Shown: positions 8,023 through 17,172, numbered from the stretch's first letter. The stretch: DNA of 64,000 nt from Amycolatopsis solani (GCF_033441515.1 NZ_JAWQJT010000004.1:310001-374000), one strand, 5' to 3'. Program-made: numbers and translations. Notes: a model not told the origin generated them from the letters alone.

Positions 8023-9266
8023 TGACTTCCCGAGTGTTCTTCACGGGCGGCCGCGTCTTCGACGGCAGCGGTTCCCCGGCGGTCCCCGACGACGTCGTCG
8101 TCCGCGGCGACCGGATCGAGCACGTGGGCCCCGGCGCCGAACCGGCGCCGGACGACCGCGTGGTCGACTGCCGAGGAGCGACGGTCATGCCGGGCCTGGT
8201 CGAGTCGCACTGCCACCTGACGTTCCCGTCGGCGGTCGGGCACCTCGACCCGTCGTTCAACCCGCCGGTCGACGTCAGCTTCTTCCACCACCTGCCGACC
8301 CCGGACGAGCACCTCGCGCTCGCCGAACGCAATGCCCGGATCCTCCTCGACCACGGGTTCACCAGCGCCTACTCGGCGGGGTCGTTGACGCCGGTGCCCA
8401 CCGAAGTGCGGCTGCGCGACCGGATCGCCGCCGGGCTGGCGGCCGGGCCGCGGATGCGGGCCGCCTCCTTCGAACGCGACAACAACCCCGTCCGGATGGG
8501 TCCGGACGGGCCCACCCCGCAGGAAACCGGGCCCGACGCCGTCCGCGCGTTCATCCGAGAACAGGCCGAGCTCGGCTTCGACAGCGTGAAGCTGCTGATG
8601 AGCAACGACGACGTCTTCTTCGAGGGCGGCTCGATGGTCACGCAGTACAGCGCGGAGGAGGCGAACGCGGCCGGCGAGCAGGCGCGCGAGTCCGGTGTGT
8701 GGCTCAACTGCCACGCCCAGGCACCCGAGTCGATCAAGCTGGCCGTGCGGGCCGGGTTCCGCTCGATCTACCACTGCTCCTACGCCGACCCCGAAGCCAT
8801 CGACCTGCTGGAGGAGCACAAGGACTCGATCTTCCTCTCCCCCGCCGTCGGCATCATGTGGGCCAACGTCCACGAAGGCGCCGAATTCGGCATCGACGCC
8901 GAGAAGACCGGCTCGGTGAAGTCACTGGCGGCGATGGAGCAGCTCTACCCGGAACTGCGTAAACGCGGTCTGCGGGTGCTGCCCGGCGGCGACTACGGTT
9001 TCCCGAACAACCCCATCGGCCGCAACGCCCGCGACCTGGACCTGTTCGTCCGGCTCTTCGGCTACTCCCCCGCCGAAGCGTTGCGAGCCACCACTTTCCA
9101 CGGCGGCCAGGTGATGGACCTGCCGGTGGGGCTGCTGACCGAGGGCTACCTCGCCGACGTCCTCGTGGTCCGCGGCGACCCGACGTCGGACGTCACGCTG
9201 CTGCAGGACCCGGCCAACCTCGAGGTGATCATGCAGGGCGGCCGCTTCCACAAGGCCGGCGCGTGA
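8019..9266 (+). CDS. amidohydrolase (imidazolonepropionase/prolidase-like)
   Basis: 415 residues of the amidohydrolase superfamily. The beta-sandwich start (FFTGGRVFDGSGSPAVPDD) leads to the metal motif HxH in GLVESHCHLTFPS. A Lys follows in FDSVKLLMSND (possible bridging carbamate), then His ligands in LNCHAQ and YHCSY, and an Asp in PGGDYGFP. The end TEGYLADVLVVRGDP is characteristic. Members hydrolyse cyclic amides, lactones and peptides. Two adjacent ATGs (8019 and 8022) are possible starts; 8019 overlaps the upstream stop. It is in an operon with two SDRs and an esterase, so a lactone or imide intermediate is plausible. Confidence 0.88.
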   Translation: MMTSRVFFTGGRVFDGSGSPAVPDDVVVRGDRIEHVGPGAEPAPDDRVVDCRGATVMPGLVESHCHLTFPSAVGHLDPSFNPPVDVSFFHHLPTPDEHLALAERNARILLDHGFTSAYSAGSLTPVPTEVRLRDRIAAGLAAGPRMRAASFERDNNPVRMGPDGPTPQETGPDAVRAFIREQAELGFDSVKLLMSNDDVFFEGGSMVTQYSAEEANAAGEQARESGVWLNCHAQAPESIKLAVRAGFRSIYHCSYADPEAIDLLEEHKDSIFLSPAVGIMWANVHEGAEFGIDAEKTGSVKSLAAMEQLYPELRKRGLRVLPGGDYGFPNNPIGRNARDLDLFVRLFGYSPAEALRATTFHGGQVMDLPVGLLTEGYLADVLVVRGDPTSDVTLLQDPANLEVIMQGGRFHKAGA

Positions 9267-9961
9267 TCTACCGCGAAGTCCCGGGCTTCCGGCCTCTGGA
9301 GCTGGACGTGTCCGAGCCGGACGACCCGGTCGCGACGATCCTCTCCCTGCACGGCGGCGGCTGGCGGCGCGGGTCCCGGCTGACCCCGCTGCCCGGGTTC
9401 GAGCATCTCACCGAGGAGCTGGTGAACCAGGGCTTCCGGGTCGCCGCGGCCGACTACCGGCTCAGCGGAGAAGCGACCTTCCCCGCGCCGCTGGAGGACG
9501 TGCGGGCCGCCATCGAGTTCGTCCGTGACGAAAAGCCGCTGTTCGTCTGGGGCGAGTCGGCGGGCGCGCACCTCGGCGTGCTCGCGGCCCTCACCGGGTC
9601 TGCAGTGGACGCCGTGGTGGCGTGGTTCCCGCCGACCGACCTGCTCGGCCTGACCGGTGACGTCTCCCGCGAAGCGGCCCTGCTGGGGGCGCCGCCGGAG
9701 TCGGTGCCGGACCTGGCGCGCGCGGCGAGCCCGCTGACGCACGCCCACGCCGGCGCGCCGCCGATCCTGCTGGTGCACGGCGAGGACGACGACCTCGTGC
9801 CCGCCTCGCAGAGCGTCCGGCTCGCGGAAGCCTTGCGCGAGGCGGGCGCGCCGGTCGAGCTGCACCTGGTCCCCGGCGCCCGCCACCGCTGGGCGGGCGC
9901 CGATCCCGCGGCCGTCGTGGCCACGTCGGTCAGGTTCCTGCGGGACGCACCGACTCGATGA
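9263..9961 (+). CDS. alpha/beta-hydrolase (esterase)
   Basis: 232 residues, cytoplasmic, no signal peptide. The oxyanion motif is LHGGGWRRGS, the nucleophile Ser is in VWGESAGAHLG, the acid in HGEDDDLVPASQ and His in GARHRWAG. It belongs to the BD-FAE/esterase-lipase group. The start GTG 9263 overlaps the amidohydrolase stop (GTGA). It is the last gene of the rightward operon. Its 3' end overlaps the convergent esterase by 32 bp, a very tight arrangement with no room for a terminator between them. Confidence 0.87.
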   Translation: MIYREVPGFRPLELDVSEPDDPVATILSLHGGGWRRGSRLTPLPGFEHLTEELVNQGFRVAAADYRLSGEATFPAPLEDVRAAIEFVRDEKPLFVWGESAGAHLGVLAALTGSAVDAVVAWFPPTDLLGLTGDVSREAALLGAPPESVPDLARAASPLTHAHAGAPPILLVHGEDDDLVPASQSVRLAEALREAGAPVELHLVPGARHRWAGADPAAVVATSVRFLRDAPTR

Positions 9962-10865
9962 TCAGGTCCAGCGCCCGCCCCACCTCGTCGATCGCGGGCG
10001 GCAGGTTGAGGAACCCGTGCAGCAACGACGGCACCACGACGTGCCGCACGTCCACCCCGGCTCCGGCCAGCTGCCCGGCGAACACCTGCCCGGAGACACG
10101 CAGGTCGTCGTACTCCGCGGTCAGCACCAGCGTCGGGCACAGGCCCTCCAGCATCGCCAGCCCCGGCATCGCGTAGCCGTCCGCGCGGCTCACCGGCCCG
10201 CCGAGGTAGTTCTCGGTCGTGGCCCGCACCGCGGCCGGCGGGAAGTGCAGGATCGGGGGCACCTCCGTCATCCGGGCGACCAGCGACGCCGGCAGCGACG
10301 GCAACTGCGGGTGCAGCACCGGGTAGACCAGCGCCAGCGCCGCGGGCAGCCAGCCGTCGTCGTCACGCAGGCGCAGCGCCGCGCCGGCCGACAGGTTGCC
10401 GCCCGCGCTCGCGCCGCCCGCACTGATCCGGCCGACACCCAGGTCGCCGGCGTGGTCGCGCACCCACCGCAGGGCCGCGACGACGTCGTCGTGCGGCACC
10501 GGGTAGGAGACCGGCCCCACGGCCAGCCGGTAGTCGACGCTGACCACCACGATCCCGGCGCGGTGGGCGAGTTCACGGGCCACCCGGTCGGCTTCCCGCA
10601 TGTCCAGGTCGCCCATCCGGAACGCGCCGCCGTGCAGCCACACCAGGCACGGCGCGCTCTCCTGATCGCCACTGCGGTAGATCCGCACCGGCACCGGACC
10701 GTGCGGCCCGGGCACCTGCGCGTCCACGGTGGACACTTCGGGGACGACGTCGGGCACCGGCGGCCGCTCGAACTCCGCGAAGGCCGGGTCGGCGAGCAGC
10801 TCGCCGAACGAAGAAAAACCCTCCAGCAGCGGGAACTTGGCCGCCAGCAACGGGTGGACGGGCAT
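9930..10865 (-). CDS. hormone-sensitive-lipase-type alpha/beta-hydrolase
   Basis: 311 residues. The HSL signature WLHGGAFRMGD is present, along with the nucleophile elbow GGASAGGNLSAG, an Asp in TAEYDDLR and the catalytic His in LLHGFLN. A cap region of about 90 residues precedes the core, as in carboxylesterases acting on short acyl or aryl esters. The start ATG 10865 overlaps the stop of the GH3 gene (ATGA). Glycosidase and esterase are therefore co-translated, consistent with sequential removal of a sugar and an acyl group from one substrate. Confidence 0.88.
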   Translation of the reverse strand: MPVHPLLAAKFPLLEGFSSFGELLADPAFAEFERPPVPDVVPEVSTVDAQVPGPHGPVPVRIYRSGDQESAPCLVWLHGGAFRMGDLDMREADRVARELAHRAGIVVVSVDYRLAVGPVSYPVPHDDVVAALRWVRDHAGDLGVGRISAGGASAGGNLSAGAALRLRDDDGWLPAALALVYPVLHPQLPSLPASLVARMTEVPPILHFPPAAVRATTENYLGGPVSRADGYAMPGLAMLEGLCPTLVLTAEYDDLRVSGQVFAGQLAGAGVDVRHVVVPSLLHGFLNLPPAIDEVGRALDLIIESVRPAGT

Positions 10866-12637
10866 CAGACGTGCCTTTCGGGGACGCGGGCGGTGTGCCC
10901 GATCGGGAACAGCGGGTCTGCGGTGCCGCCCGGCCGGTCCTCCGGGTGGGCTTCGACCGCGGTCATCGACGACGGCAGCTCGATCGGCAGCCGTCCCTCG
11001 GCCCGCGCGTGGCCGAAGACGACGTCGAGAACGGCGTCGTCGGCCGCCCCGAAGTCGGCCAGCAGCGCGGCGGCCCGTCCGGCGAGCTCGGGCACGACGG
11101 CGGCCCGGTCGAGGAAGACGTCCACCACGGTCGGCACCGCGTCGGCCAGCGCGAGCAGGTGCTCGCGGCGGTCGTCCGGCAGGTCGAGCCGGCCCTGGTG
11201 GAAGAACGCTTCGGGCAGGCGCGACCGAGGCTCGTACGGGGTGCCGATCCGCACCACCGCGGCATCGGCCTCGGCCACACTGTCCACAACGGACCCGTAG
11301 CGACCGGCCACCCCGGGATCGATCCCTTCGACGTACAGCCGGATCCCGGGCTCGAGCGGCAGTGCCCCGGCGAGCAGGACCATCGACCGGCGTTGCGCCT
11401 CGGCTCCGGCGGCGGCGAAATCGGCCCGGCCCACGGTGGTCACCGCGTGGTCTTCGTCGACATACGGATTTTCGAACAACCCGAGCCGGACCATCAACGC
11501 CAGCACCCGGCCGGCGGACTCGTCGAGCCGCGCCTCCGGCAGCCGGCCCGCCTCGACCAGCCCGACGACGACGTCCGGGCACCACTCGCCGCCGAACTGG
11601 TCGACCCCCGCGTCGAGCAGCCGCAGCACGCGCTCCTCGACGGTCAGGTCCTCGGCGCCCCAGGCACGGGCGGGCCAGACGGAACCGTCCGGCAAGGTCG
11701 CGTCGGTGAGCAGCCCGAAGTCCGTGCACACCAGGCCGTCGAAGCCTTCGTCACGCCGGAGCTGGCCGGCGATGACCTCGCGATCGAAGGCGAACCCGAC
11801 CTCGGCCAGCCCCGGGACACCGACCGGGCGGCCGTAGTACGGCATCACCGCCGCCGCCCCGGCCCGCAGCGCCGGGCGGAACACCGCACGGTGCTCCTCG
11901 TAGCGCCCGTCCGGGTAGACCTGGTCCTTGCCGGACGCGAAGTGGGCATCCTCGCCGCCGGCCTGCGGACCCGCGCCCGGCCAGTGCTTGACCATGGCCG
12001 CGACCGAGTCCGGCCCGAGGTCCGTCCCTTGCAGCCCCTCGACGTAGGCGGCCGCCAGCCGGGCCACGAGCGCCGGGTTCGCGCCGAACGTCCCGGAGGT
12101 GCGGCACCACCGCGGTTCGGTCGCGAGGTCGGCCATCGGGTGCAACGCCAGCCGGATCCCGACCGCGGTGTACTCGGCGCGGACGACCTCGGCGAACGCG
12201 CGGACAGCGGCTTCGTCGGCCAGCGCCCCGAAACCGAGCGGTTCGGGCCAGCGCGAACAGCCGCCCGACGGCACCGACGTCAGCGGGTTCTCGTTCGCCG
12301 AGTGCCGCGGATCGGACGACACCAGCACCGGGATCCCCAGCCGGCTGCCCGCCGCGAGTCCCTGGACGTCGTTGTGCCAGCGGGCAAGAGGCCCCGCCGA
12401 GACCGGCGCCATCAGCGACAGGCAGCGGACGTGCCGGTGCCGCACGACTTCCGTCGTCGGTGCGGTGGGCAACGGCCCGGCCGATGCCTCGACGAACCCG
12501 CCGTCGGGCGTCACGGCGACCGGGGCATGGAAGAGCAGCCCGGCCTTCTCCGGCACGGTCATCCGGCCGAGCAGGTCATGGACGCGCTCCCCGGGCGGCC
12601 GTCCCGGGTCCTGGTAGGGATGCATGCGGCCGATCAT
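10865..12637 (-). CDS. glycoside hydrolase family 3 (beta-glucosidase-like)
   Basis: 590 residues. The GH3 N-terminal barrel contains the substrate-binding KHWPGAG and GEDAHF motifs and the nucleophile region GLVCTDFGLLTD, where the Asp is the expected nucleophile. A GH3 C-terminal domain follows (RRSMVLL, then VDVFLDRAAVVPEL). There is no signal peptide, so the substrate must be taken up first, presumably by the nearby MFS permease. Start ATG 12637; an in-frame ATG at 12625 is equally possible and neither has a strong ribosome site. A 17-bp palindrome lies 30 bp upstream. Confidence 0.87.
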   Translation of the reverse strand: MIGRMHPYQDPGRPPGERVHDLLGRMTVPEKAGLLFHAPVAVTPDGGFVEASAGPLPTAPTTEVVRHRHVRCLSLMAPVSAGPLARWHNDVQGLAAGSRLGIPVLVSSDPRHSANENPLTSVPSGGCSRWPEPLGFGALADEAAVRAFAEVVRAEYTAVGIRLALHPMADLATEPRWCRTSGTFGANPALVARLAAAYVEGLQGTDLGPDSVAAMVKHWPGAGPQAGGEDAHFASGKDQVYPDGRYEEHRAVFRPALRAGAAAVMPYYGRPVGVPGLAEVGFAFDREVIAGQLRRDEGFDGLVCTDFGLLTDATLPDGSVWPARAWGAEDLTVEERVLRLLDAGVDQFGGEWCPDVVVGLVEAGRLPEARLDESAGRVLALMVRLGLFENPYVDEDHAVTTVGRADFAAAGAEAQRRSMVLLAGALPLEPGIRLYVEGIDPGVAGRYGSVVDSVAEADAAVVRIGTPYEPRSRLPEAFFHQGRLDLPDDRREHLLALADAVPTVVDVFLDRAAVVPELAGRAAALLADFGAADDAVLDVVFGHARAEGRLPIELPSSMTAVEAHPEDRPGGTADPLFPIGHTARVPERHV

Positions 12638-12667
12638 GACCGGCGGCCGGCGGCGAACCCCATCGGC

Positions 12668-12684
12668 GTGCCATTCAATGGCAC
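12668..12684. promoter_or_regulatory. 17-bp perfect palindrome, probable IclR operator
   Basis: GTGCCATTCAATGGCAC is a perfect inverted repeat around a central C. It fills the 48-bp gap between the iclR stop and the GH3 start. Its core CCATTNAATGG recurs at 6440-6450, and a half-match (CCATTGGTTGG) lies at 13450-13460 within the iclR start region. Confidence 0.75.
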
Positions 12685-12685
12685 A

Positions 12686-13462
12686 TCAGCGCGCGCCCAG
12701 CTCCCGGGAGATGCCCCGTGCCGCCGTCTGCACGGCCAAGCCCAGGTGCCGCGGCCGGGCGACCCGCTTGGGCACGAGCACGCCGAGGACGCCGGCCAGG
12801 CCTTCGTCGCGCCCGAAGATCGGCGCGGCCACCGACACGATCGACTCCGTCTCGTCCTGGCGGCGGAAGATCGCCAGCCGCTCCCGCCGGACCTCGGCCA
12901 GGGTGCGGCGCAGCTTGTCGGCCGGGATCAGCCGGTGGTCCGGCTCGCCGTAGACCGGCTTGGCGAGCAGCTCCTCCTGGAGCTCCCGGGGCGCGAACGC
13001 CAGCAGCGCCAGGCCGACGCCGGTGGAGTGCAGCGGAAGCCGCCCGCCGGTGCGGTAGTCGACCGGCGCCGCCTGGTGCCCGGACAGCCGTTCCACCAGC
13101 AGGGCCTGCATGCCGTCGCGGACAGCCAGCTGGACGTGCTGGTGGGTGACCTCGGCCAGGTCGTTCATGAACGGCAACGCGACCTGCCGCAGCCCGTGCC
13201 CGCGCGGGGCGAGCGTCGCCACCTCCAGCAGGCGCAGGCCGACGCAGAACCGGCCGGCGTCGTCACGCTCGAGGGCGCCCCACTCCCGTAACCGGTTCGC
13301 CAGCCGCAGCGCCGAGCTCGGCGGCATTTCACAGCGGCGGCTCAGCTCGGCCAGCGACAGCGTGCGGTGTTCGGCGTCGAACGCGGCCAGCAGCGCCAGC
13401 GCGCGGTCGACCACCGGCTCCCCGTGCGGCGGGCGACGGCCCCGCTTTCCATTGGTTGGCAC
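12686..13462 (-). CDS. IclR-family transcriptional regulator
   Basis: 258 residues. The N-terminal winged helix is VVDRALALLAAF, then LAELSRRCEMPPSSALRLANRL. The IclR effector domain follows, with HVQLAVRDGMQALLVERL, LPLHSTGVGLALLAF and SIVSVAAPIFGRDEG. It starts with GTG 13462 (an in-frame upstream ATG is absent). It is divergent from the MFS gene across a 66-bp gap that contains a GATGACC/GGTCATC inverted repeat. Matching palindromes at 6440 and 12668 suggest that it regulates the whole catabolic cluster, as IclR proteins for aromatic acids do. Confidence 0.9.
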   Translation of the reverse strand: MPTNGKRGRRPPHGEPVVDRALALLAAFDAEHRTLSLAELSRRCEMPPSSALRLANRLREWGALERDDAGRFCVGLRLLEVATLAPRGHGLRQVALPFMNDLAEVTHQHVQLAVRDGMQALLVERLSGHQAAPVDYRTGGRLPLHSTGVGLALLAFAPRELQEELLAKPVYGEPDHRLIPADKLRRTLAEVRRERLAIFRRQDETESIVSVAAPIFGRDEGLAGVLGVLVPKRVARPRHLGLAVQTAARGISRELGAR

Positions 13463-13528
13463 AGCCGATGACCGTACCCGAAGTCGCTGGTCATCCTTCC
13501 GGGCAACCGTGGCGAAAGGTGCCCAACG

Positions 13529-14794
13529 ATGAGTGCTTCCCTCGAAACCACCCCGGCCAGACCGGGCTCGGCGCTCCCCCGCCGGGGCTTCCTGCTCTTC
13601 CTCGGCCTCGCGTCGGTCGGCGCCGCGATGGCCAACCTCGTCCCCGCCGTCCTGACCCTCTCGCTGAAGGCCACCGAGCTCGACGCGGCCCGCGCGACCA
13701 CCATCGTCTCGGTCGTCGCCGGAGTCGGGGCGCTGGCGTCGCTGGTCGCGTTCCCGCTCCTGGGCCGCCTCAGCGACCGCACGACCAGCCGGCTGGGCCG
13801 GCGCCGGCCATTCCTCCTGCTCGGCGCGGCGCTGTTCGCCGTCGGCGCCCTCGTCATGCTCGTCGCCGGCAGCACCCTGGTGCTGACCCTGTCCGCGGTA
13901 GCCACGTTCGCCGGGTTCAGCTCGGTGACCGTGGCCTGCACCGCCGTGCTCGCCGACCAGCTCGAGCCGCACCGGCGCGGGCCCGCCTCCGCCGTGCTCG
14001 GACTGAGCTTGCCCCTCGGCGCGGTGATCGGCCTCTTCGGCGCGCAGCTGGTGGCCCCGAACCTCGCCGCGATGATCCTCCTGCCCGCCGCCGCAGCGAT
14101 CGCGGGCACGCTCCTGCTCTTCGCGTTCCTGAGGGACACGCCGATCTCGGAGCGTCCGCCGTTCGACACCCGCGAGCTGCTGCGCACGTTCTGGGTGAAC
14201 CCCCGCCGCCGCCCCGACTTCGCGTGGGCCTGGGCCAGCCGCCTGCTGGTCTTCCTCGGCGTCGCGGCGATCCAGGCGTACCAGACCTTCTACCTCATCC
14301 TGGTGCTGCACTTCCCGCCCGAGCAGGTGGCGAGCGCGGTGTTCCTGTCCACTTTGGTCTTGACCGCCGCGGCCACGCTGTTCGCGCCGCTCGCGGGCAA
14401 GCTGTCCGACCGGCTCCGCCGCCGCAAGCCGTTCGTGATCGCCGCCGCGCTGATCTTCGCCGCCGGGCTGCTGCTGGCCGCGTTCGCCCACTCCTACCCG
14501 GCGTTCCTGGTCGCGGTCGGCGTGGTCGGCCTCGGCCAGGGCGTCTACCTGGCGGTCGACATCGCGCTCGTCACCGAGCTCGTCCCCGACCCGGCGAACC
14601 CGGCGAAGGACCTCGGTCTGATGAACATCGCCAACACCCTGCCCACCTCGCTGGTGCCCGCGGTGGCCCCCGCGGTCCTCGCGATCGGTGCGACGCCGGA
14701 GGCCCCCCAGAACTTCGCGGCGCTCTTCGTGTTCGGCGCGGTGGCCGGGCTGCTCGGCGCGGTGCTGATCCTGCCGATCCGCAAGGTCGCCTGA
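13529..14794 (+). CDS. MFS transporter
   Basis: 421 residues with 12 predicted membrane helices. The motif A-like loop LGRLSDRTTSRLGRRRPFLLLG lies between TM2 and TM3, and an equivalent half-motif GKLSDRLRRRKPFVIA between TM8 and TM9. Together these match the glycoside/SLC45-like branch of the major facilitator superfamily more than drug exporters. It probably imports the glycoside or ester consumed by the cluster. Its stop overlaps the start of the DUF3237 gene (TGATG). Confidence 0.87.
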   Translation: MSASLETTPARPGSALPRRGFLLFLGLASVGAAMANLVPAVLTLSLKATELDAARATTIVSVVAGVGALASLVAFPLLGRLSDRTTSRLGRRRPFLLLGAALFAVGALVMLVAGSTLVLTLSAVATFAGFSSVTVACTAVLADQLEPHRRGPASAVLGLSLPLGAVIGLFGAQLVAPNLAAMILLPAAAAIAGTLLLFAFLRDTPISERPPFDTRELLRTFWVNPRRRPDFAWAWASRLLVFLGVAAIQAYQTFYLILVLHFPPEQVASAVFLSTLVLTAAATLFAPLAGKLSDRLRRRKPFVIAAALIFAAGLLLAAFAHSYPAFLVAVGVVGLGQGVYLAVDIALVTELVPDPANPAKDLGLMNIANTLPTSLVPAVAPAVLAIGATPEAPQNFAALFVFGAVAGLLGAVLILPIRKVA

Positions 14795-15255
14795 TGCGGT
14801 TCGCCCCGCCCGGCCTGGAGGCGCTCGCGACGGTCGCCGTCAACCTGGCACCCCCGCTGGACTTCGGCCCGGGCCCCGACAGCCACCACCGCACGGTGCC
14901 GATCACCGGCGGCACCCTCGACGGTCCGGCGCTGTCCGGCCGCGTCCGGCCCGGCGGGGCGGACTGGCAACGCGTCCTGCCCGACGGCACCGTGTTCGTC
15001 GAGGCCCGCTACACCCTCGAACTTTCCTCCGCACTCGTGGGGCTGACCAGCACCGGCGTCCGCACCGGGCCGCCCGGGGTGCTCGCGGCGCTGGCTCGCG
15101 GGGAGGACGTCGACCCCGCGGACTACTACTTCCGGCTCGTGCTGCGCGCCACCACGGCCGATCCGCGGTACCAGTGGCTCGCCACCAGCGTCCTGCTCGG
15201 CCGGGCCGAGCGGACCGCCCACCAAGTCCGTTACGACCTCTACCGCCTGCTCTGA
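14794..15255 (+). CDS. DUF3237 family protein
   Basis: 153 residues of the DUF3237 family: FAPPGLEALATVAVNLAPP at the start, GGTLDGPALSGRV, the conserved W in GGADWQRVLPDG, ALVGLTSTGVRTGPP and DYYFRLVLRATTADPRYQWL. It is a small beta-barrel protein commonly found beside aromatic or phenolic catabolism genes. The biochemical role is not established. It is translationally coupled to the MFS gene and 12 bp upstream of the exported esterase. Confidence 0.85.
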   Translation: MRFAPPGLEALATVAVNLAPPLDFGPGPDSHHRTVPITGGTLDGPALSGRVRPGGADWQRVLPDGTVFVEARYTLELSSALVGLTSTGVRTGPPGVLAALARGEDVDPADYYFRLVLRATTADPRYQWLATSVLLGRAERTAHQVRYDLYRLL

Positions 15256-15267
15256 ACCGGAGGCTCC

Positions 15268-16377
15268 GTGTCCGCCATTTCCCGCCGCACCGTCCTGGCC
15301 GCCGGCGCGGCCGCACCCCTGCTGCTCCACTCAGCCCCGGCCGCCGGAGCGGCCACCCGCAGTCCGGTCGTCCATCCCGACCGCACGGTGACGTTCCGGC
15401 TGAGCGCACCCACCGCCACCACGGTCACCGTCCGCGGCGGATGGGGCCGCTCGTTCGACTACACCGAACAAGCCCTCACCCGTGGTCGCGACGGCGTCTG
15501 GCAGCTCACCACCGGCCCACTGGCGCCGAGCTACTACCAGTACAGCTTCTTCGTCGACGGCGTCGAGACGAAGGACCCGGCCAACCCCACGGCGGTGCAC
15601 TCCAGCCCCGCGCTGTCGCTGTTCCTCCTGCCCGGTCCCGGCACCGAATTCCTCACCGAAAACCACGTCCCGCACGGCCGGGTCGCCCGCCTGACCTACG
15701 CCAGCGCCGTCACCGGCACCCGCCGGGAAGCCACGGTGTGGACCCCACCCGGCCACCACGGCGTGCTCCCGACGTTCTACCTCCTGCACGGCGGGGGCGG
15801 CGATCACCTCGACTGGGTCGAGCCCGGCCGCGCCCCGGTCATCCTCGACAACCTCCTCGCCGCGAGGCGCATCCGCCCCATGGTGGTCGTGTTCGCGGAC
15901 GGCAATGTTCCCGGCGCCACCGGTCTTCCCGGTGACGACAGCTTTCCCGCCGAGCTGATCGACAACCTCGTGCCCGCGGTCGAGCGCGCGTACCGCGTCC
16001 GGCGCGACCCCGGCGGCCGGGCGCTGGCCGGGCTGTCCCTCGGCGGGTTGCAGACGTGGAACGTGCTCCTCGGCCACCCCGGCCTCTTCGGTTCGATCGG
16101 CGACTTCAGCTCCGGCTACTTCCCCGACGTGCTCGAGGCCCTCACCACCCAGCACCCCGATCTGCTGCGCGACCACCGGATCAACGCCGGTACGAGGCTG
16201 CACCACATCTACTGCGGCAACCCCGACGACATCGCCCACGCCAACAACGTCGCCACCCGCGCGATGTTCGACACCTACGGAATCCGTTACCGGTACTCGC
16301 AATTCGCCGCCGGCGCCCACACGTGGCAGACCTGGCGGGACAACCTGCACGACTTCGCGCCACAGCTCTTCCGGTGA
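15268..16377 (+). CDS. Tat-exported esterase with N-terminal Ig-like domain (feruloyl-esterase-like)
   Basis: 369 residues. The twin-arginine signal (SRRTVLAAGAAAP) ends at about residue 28. An E-set/CBM48-like domain (TVTFRLSAPTATTVTVRGGW) precedes an esterase-D/feruloyl-esterase alpha/beta-hydrolase domain. The nucleophile is in LAGLSLGGLQTW, the motif FYLLHGGGGD precedes it, and the catalytic His is in GAHTWQTWRDNL. Such enzymes release hydroxycinnamic or acetyl groups from plant cell-wall polymers. As the only exported enzyme of the cluster it would act first, outside the cell. The start GTG 15268 follows CCGGAGG. Confidence 0.85.
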   Translation: MSAISRRTVLAAGAAAPLLLHSAPAAGAATRSPVVHPDRTVTFRLSAPTATTVTVRGGWGRSFDYTEQALTRGRDGVWQLTTGPLAPSYYQYSFFVDGVETKDPANPTAVHSSPALSLFLLPGPGTEFLTENHVPHGRVARLTYASAVTGTRREATVWTPPGHHGVLPTFYLLHGGGGDHLDWVEPGRAPVILDNLLAARRIRPMVVVFADGNVPGATGLPGDDSFPAELIDNLVPAVERAYRVRRDPGGRALAGLSLGGLQTWNVLLGHPGLFGSIGDFSSGYFPDVLEALTTQHPDLLRDHRINAGTRLHHIYCGNPDDIAHANNVATRAMFDTYGIRYRYSQFAAGAHTWQTWRDNLHDFAPQLFR

Positions 16378-16784
16378 GCCACCGGTTCGTTCGGGCAGCG
16401 GTGCGAGTTCGCCGACGTGCCGTAGCCGACACGCTAAGCGGAGAGCGACCTCGGCGGACCCGTGTATGGGCGCTTGGTGCACCACGCTCGATCAGGCCCA
16501 GGCCGGATTCGACCAGCTCGCCGCCAAGCTCGACGGCGGCCGCCGCACCCGCGAAGGCGAGCCCACCACCGTCGGTGGGCTCGCCGCCGGCGAAGGGCTG
16601 CGCCCGGCTCCGCCGGTCGCGTTCCCGGCCGAGTCCGACCTCACCCGCACCGCCGGCGGCGCCACAGTCGTGGTCCACCACCAGCCCGTGTCATGCAGGC
16701 GGGCCCGGTCATCGAGGGGGGGAGGTAACGACCGGGCCCGCGCGCAGAACATACCGAGGTCTAGACGATTAATGCGTAACTCGG
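16378..16784. other. intergenic region with a doubtful short ORF
   Basis: No recognised gene. A frame from ATG 16466 gives a mildly protein-like stretch (TLDQAQAGFDQLAAKLDGG) before turning into low-complexity sequence. It has no good ribosome site. The AT-richer end, about 16745-16784 with CTAGACGATTAATGCG, is the probable outer edge of the IS982 remnant. Confidence 0.35.
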
Positions 16785-17172
16785 TCAGTGGTCGTAGGCG
16801 GTCAGGGACCGGGTGATGGGCTGGCCGGTGGCGCGGTTGTGCCAGATGGCGGCGGTGAGGGCCAGGAGGCGTTGGGCGATGCGGACGCCGACACCCTCGA
16901 CGGTGCGCCCACCGTGCTGTTCCAGGTTCAGCTGGCCTTTGAGAGTGTCGTTGACCGACTCGATGAGCTGGCGGATGGACTTGAGCAGCGGCTCACCGGG
17001 ATGGGGCCGGCGGTTGCGGTAGGACGGCCGGATCAGCCGGACCCCGCGTTCGGTGAGGTAGTGGTCCAGTTCGCGGGAGACGTAACCTTTGTCGGCGATG
17101 ATCAACAACCCTGGGCGGTCGGTGAGCAGGCGGGGTTCGTGGTCACAGATCGCCATGAGCACCTGCCGCTCG
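16785..17172 (-). mobile_element. IS982-family transposase remnant (C-terminal half)
   Basis: The minus-strand frame, stop TGA at 16785-16787, encodes the C-terminal half of an IS982-like DDE transposase: DERQVLMAICDHEP, LLIIADKGYVS containing a catalytic Asp, RPSYRNRRPHPGEP, then IESVNDTLKGQLNLEQHGGRT containing the final Glu, and a terminal LALTAAIWHN. The N-terminal half is missing. Beyond about 17172 the sequence is the tail of a DUF5753 gene on the other strand. The element therefore inserted into or recombined with that gene and is itself truncated and inactive. Confidence 0.85.

Noticed and set aside
10871..13291. 806-codon open frame on the plus strand
   Set aside because: It is antisense to the GH3 and IclR genes, is Arg/Gly/Pro-rich with no domain, and arises from GC-rich third positions.
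13342..14491. Minus-strand frames opposite the MFS gene
   Set aside because: No recognisable domains. The codon pattern and the transmembrane periodicity belong to the plus-strand transporter.
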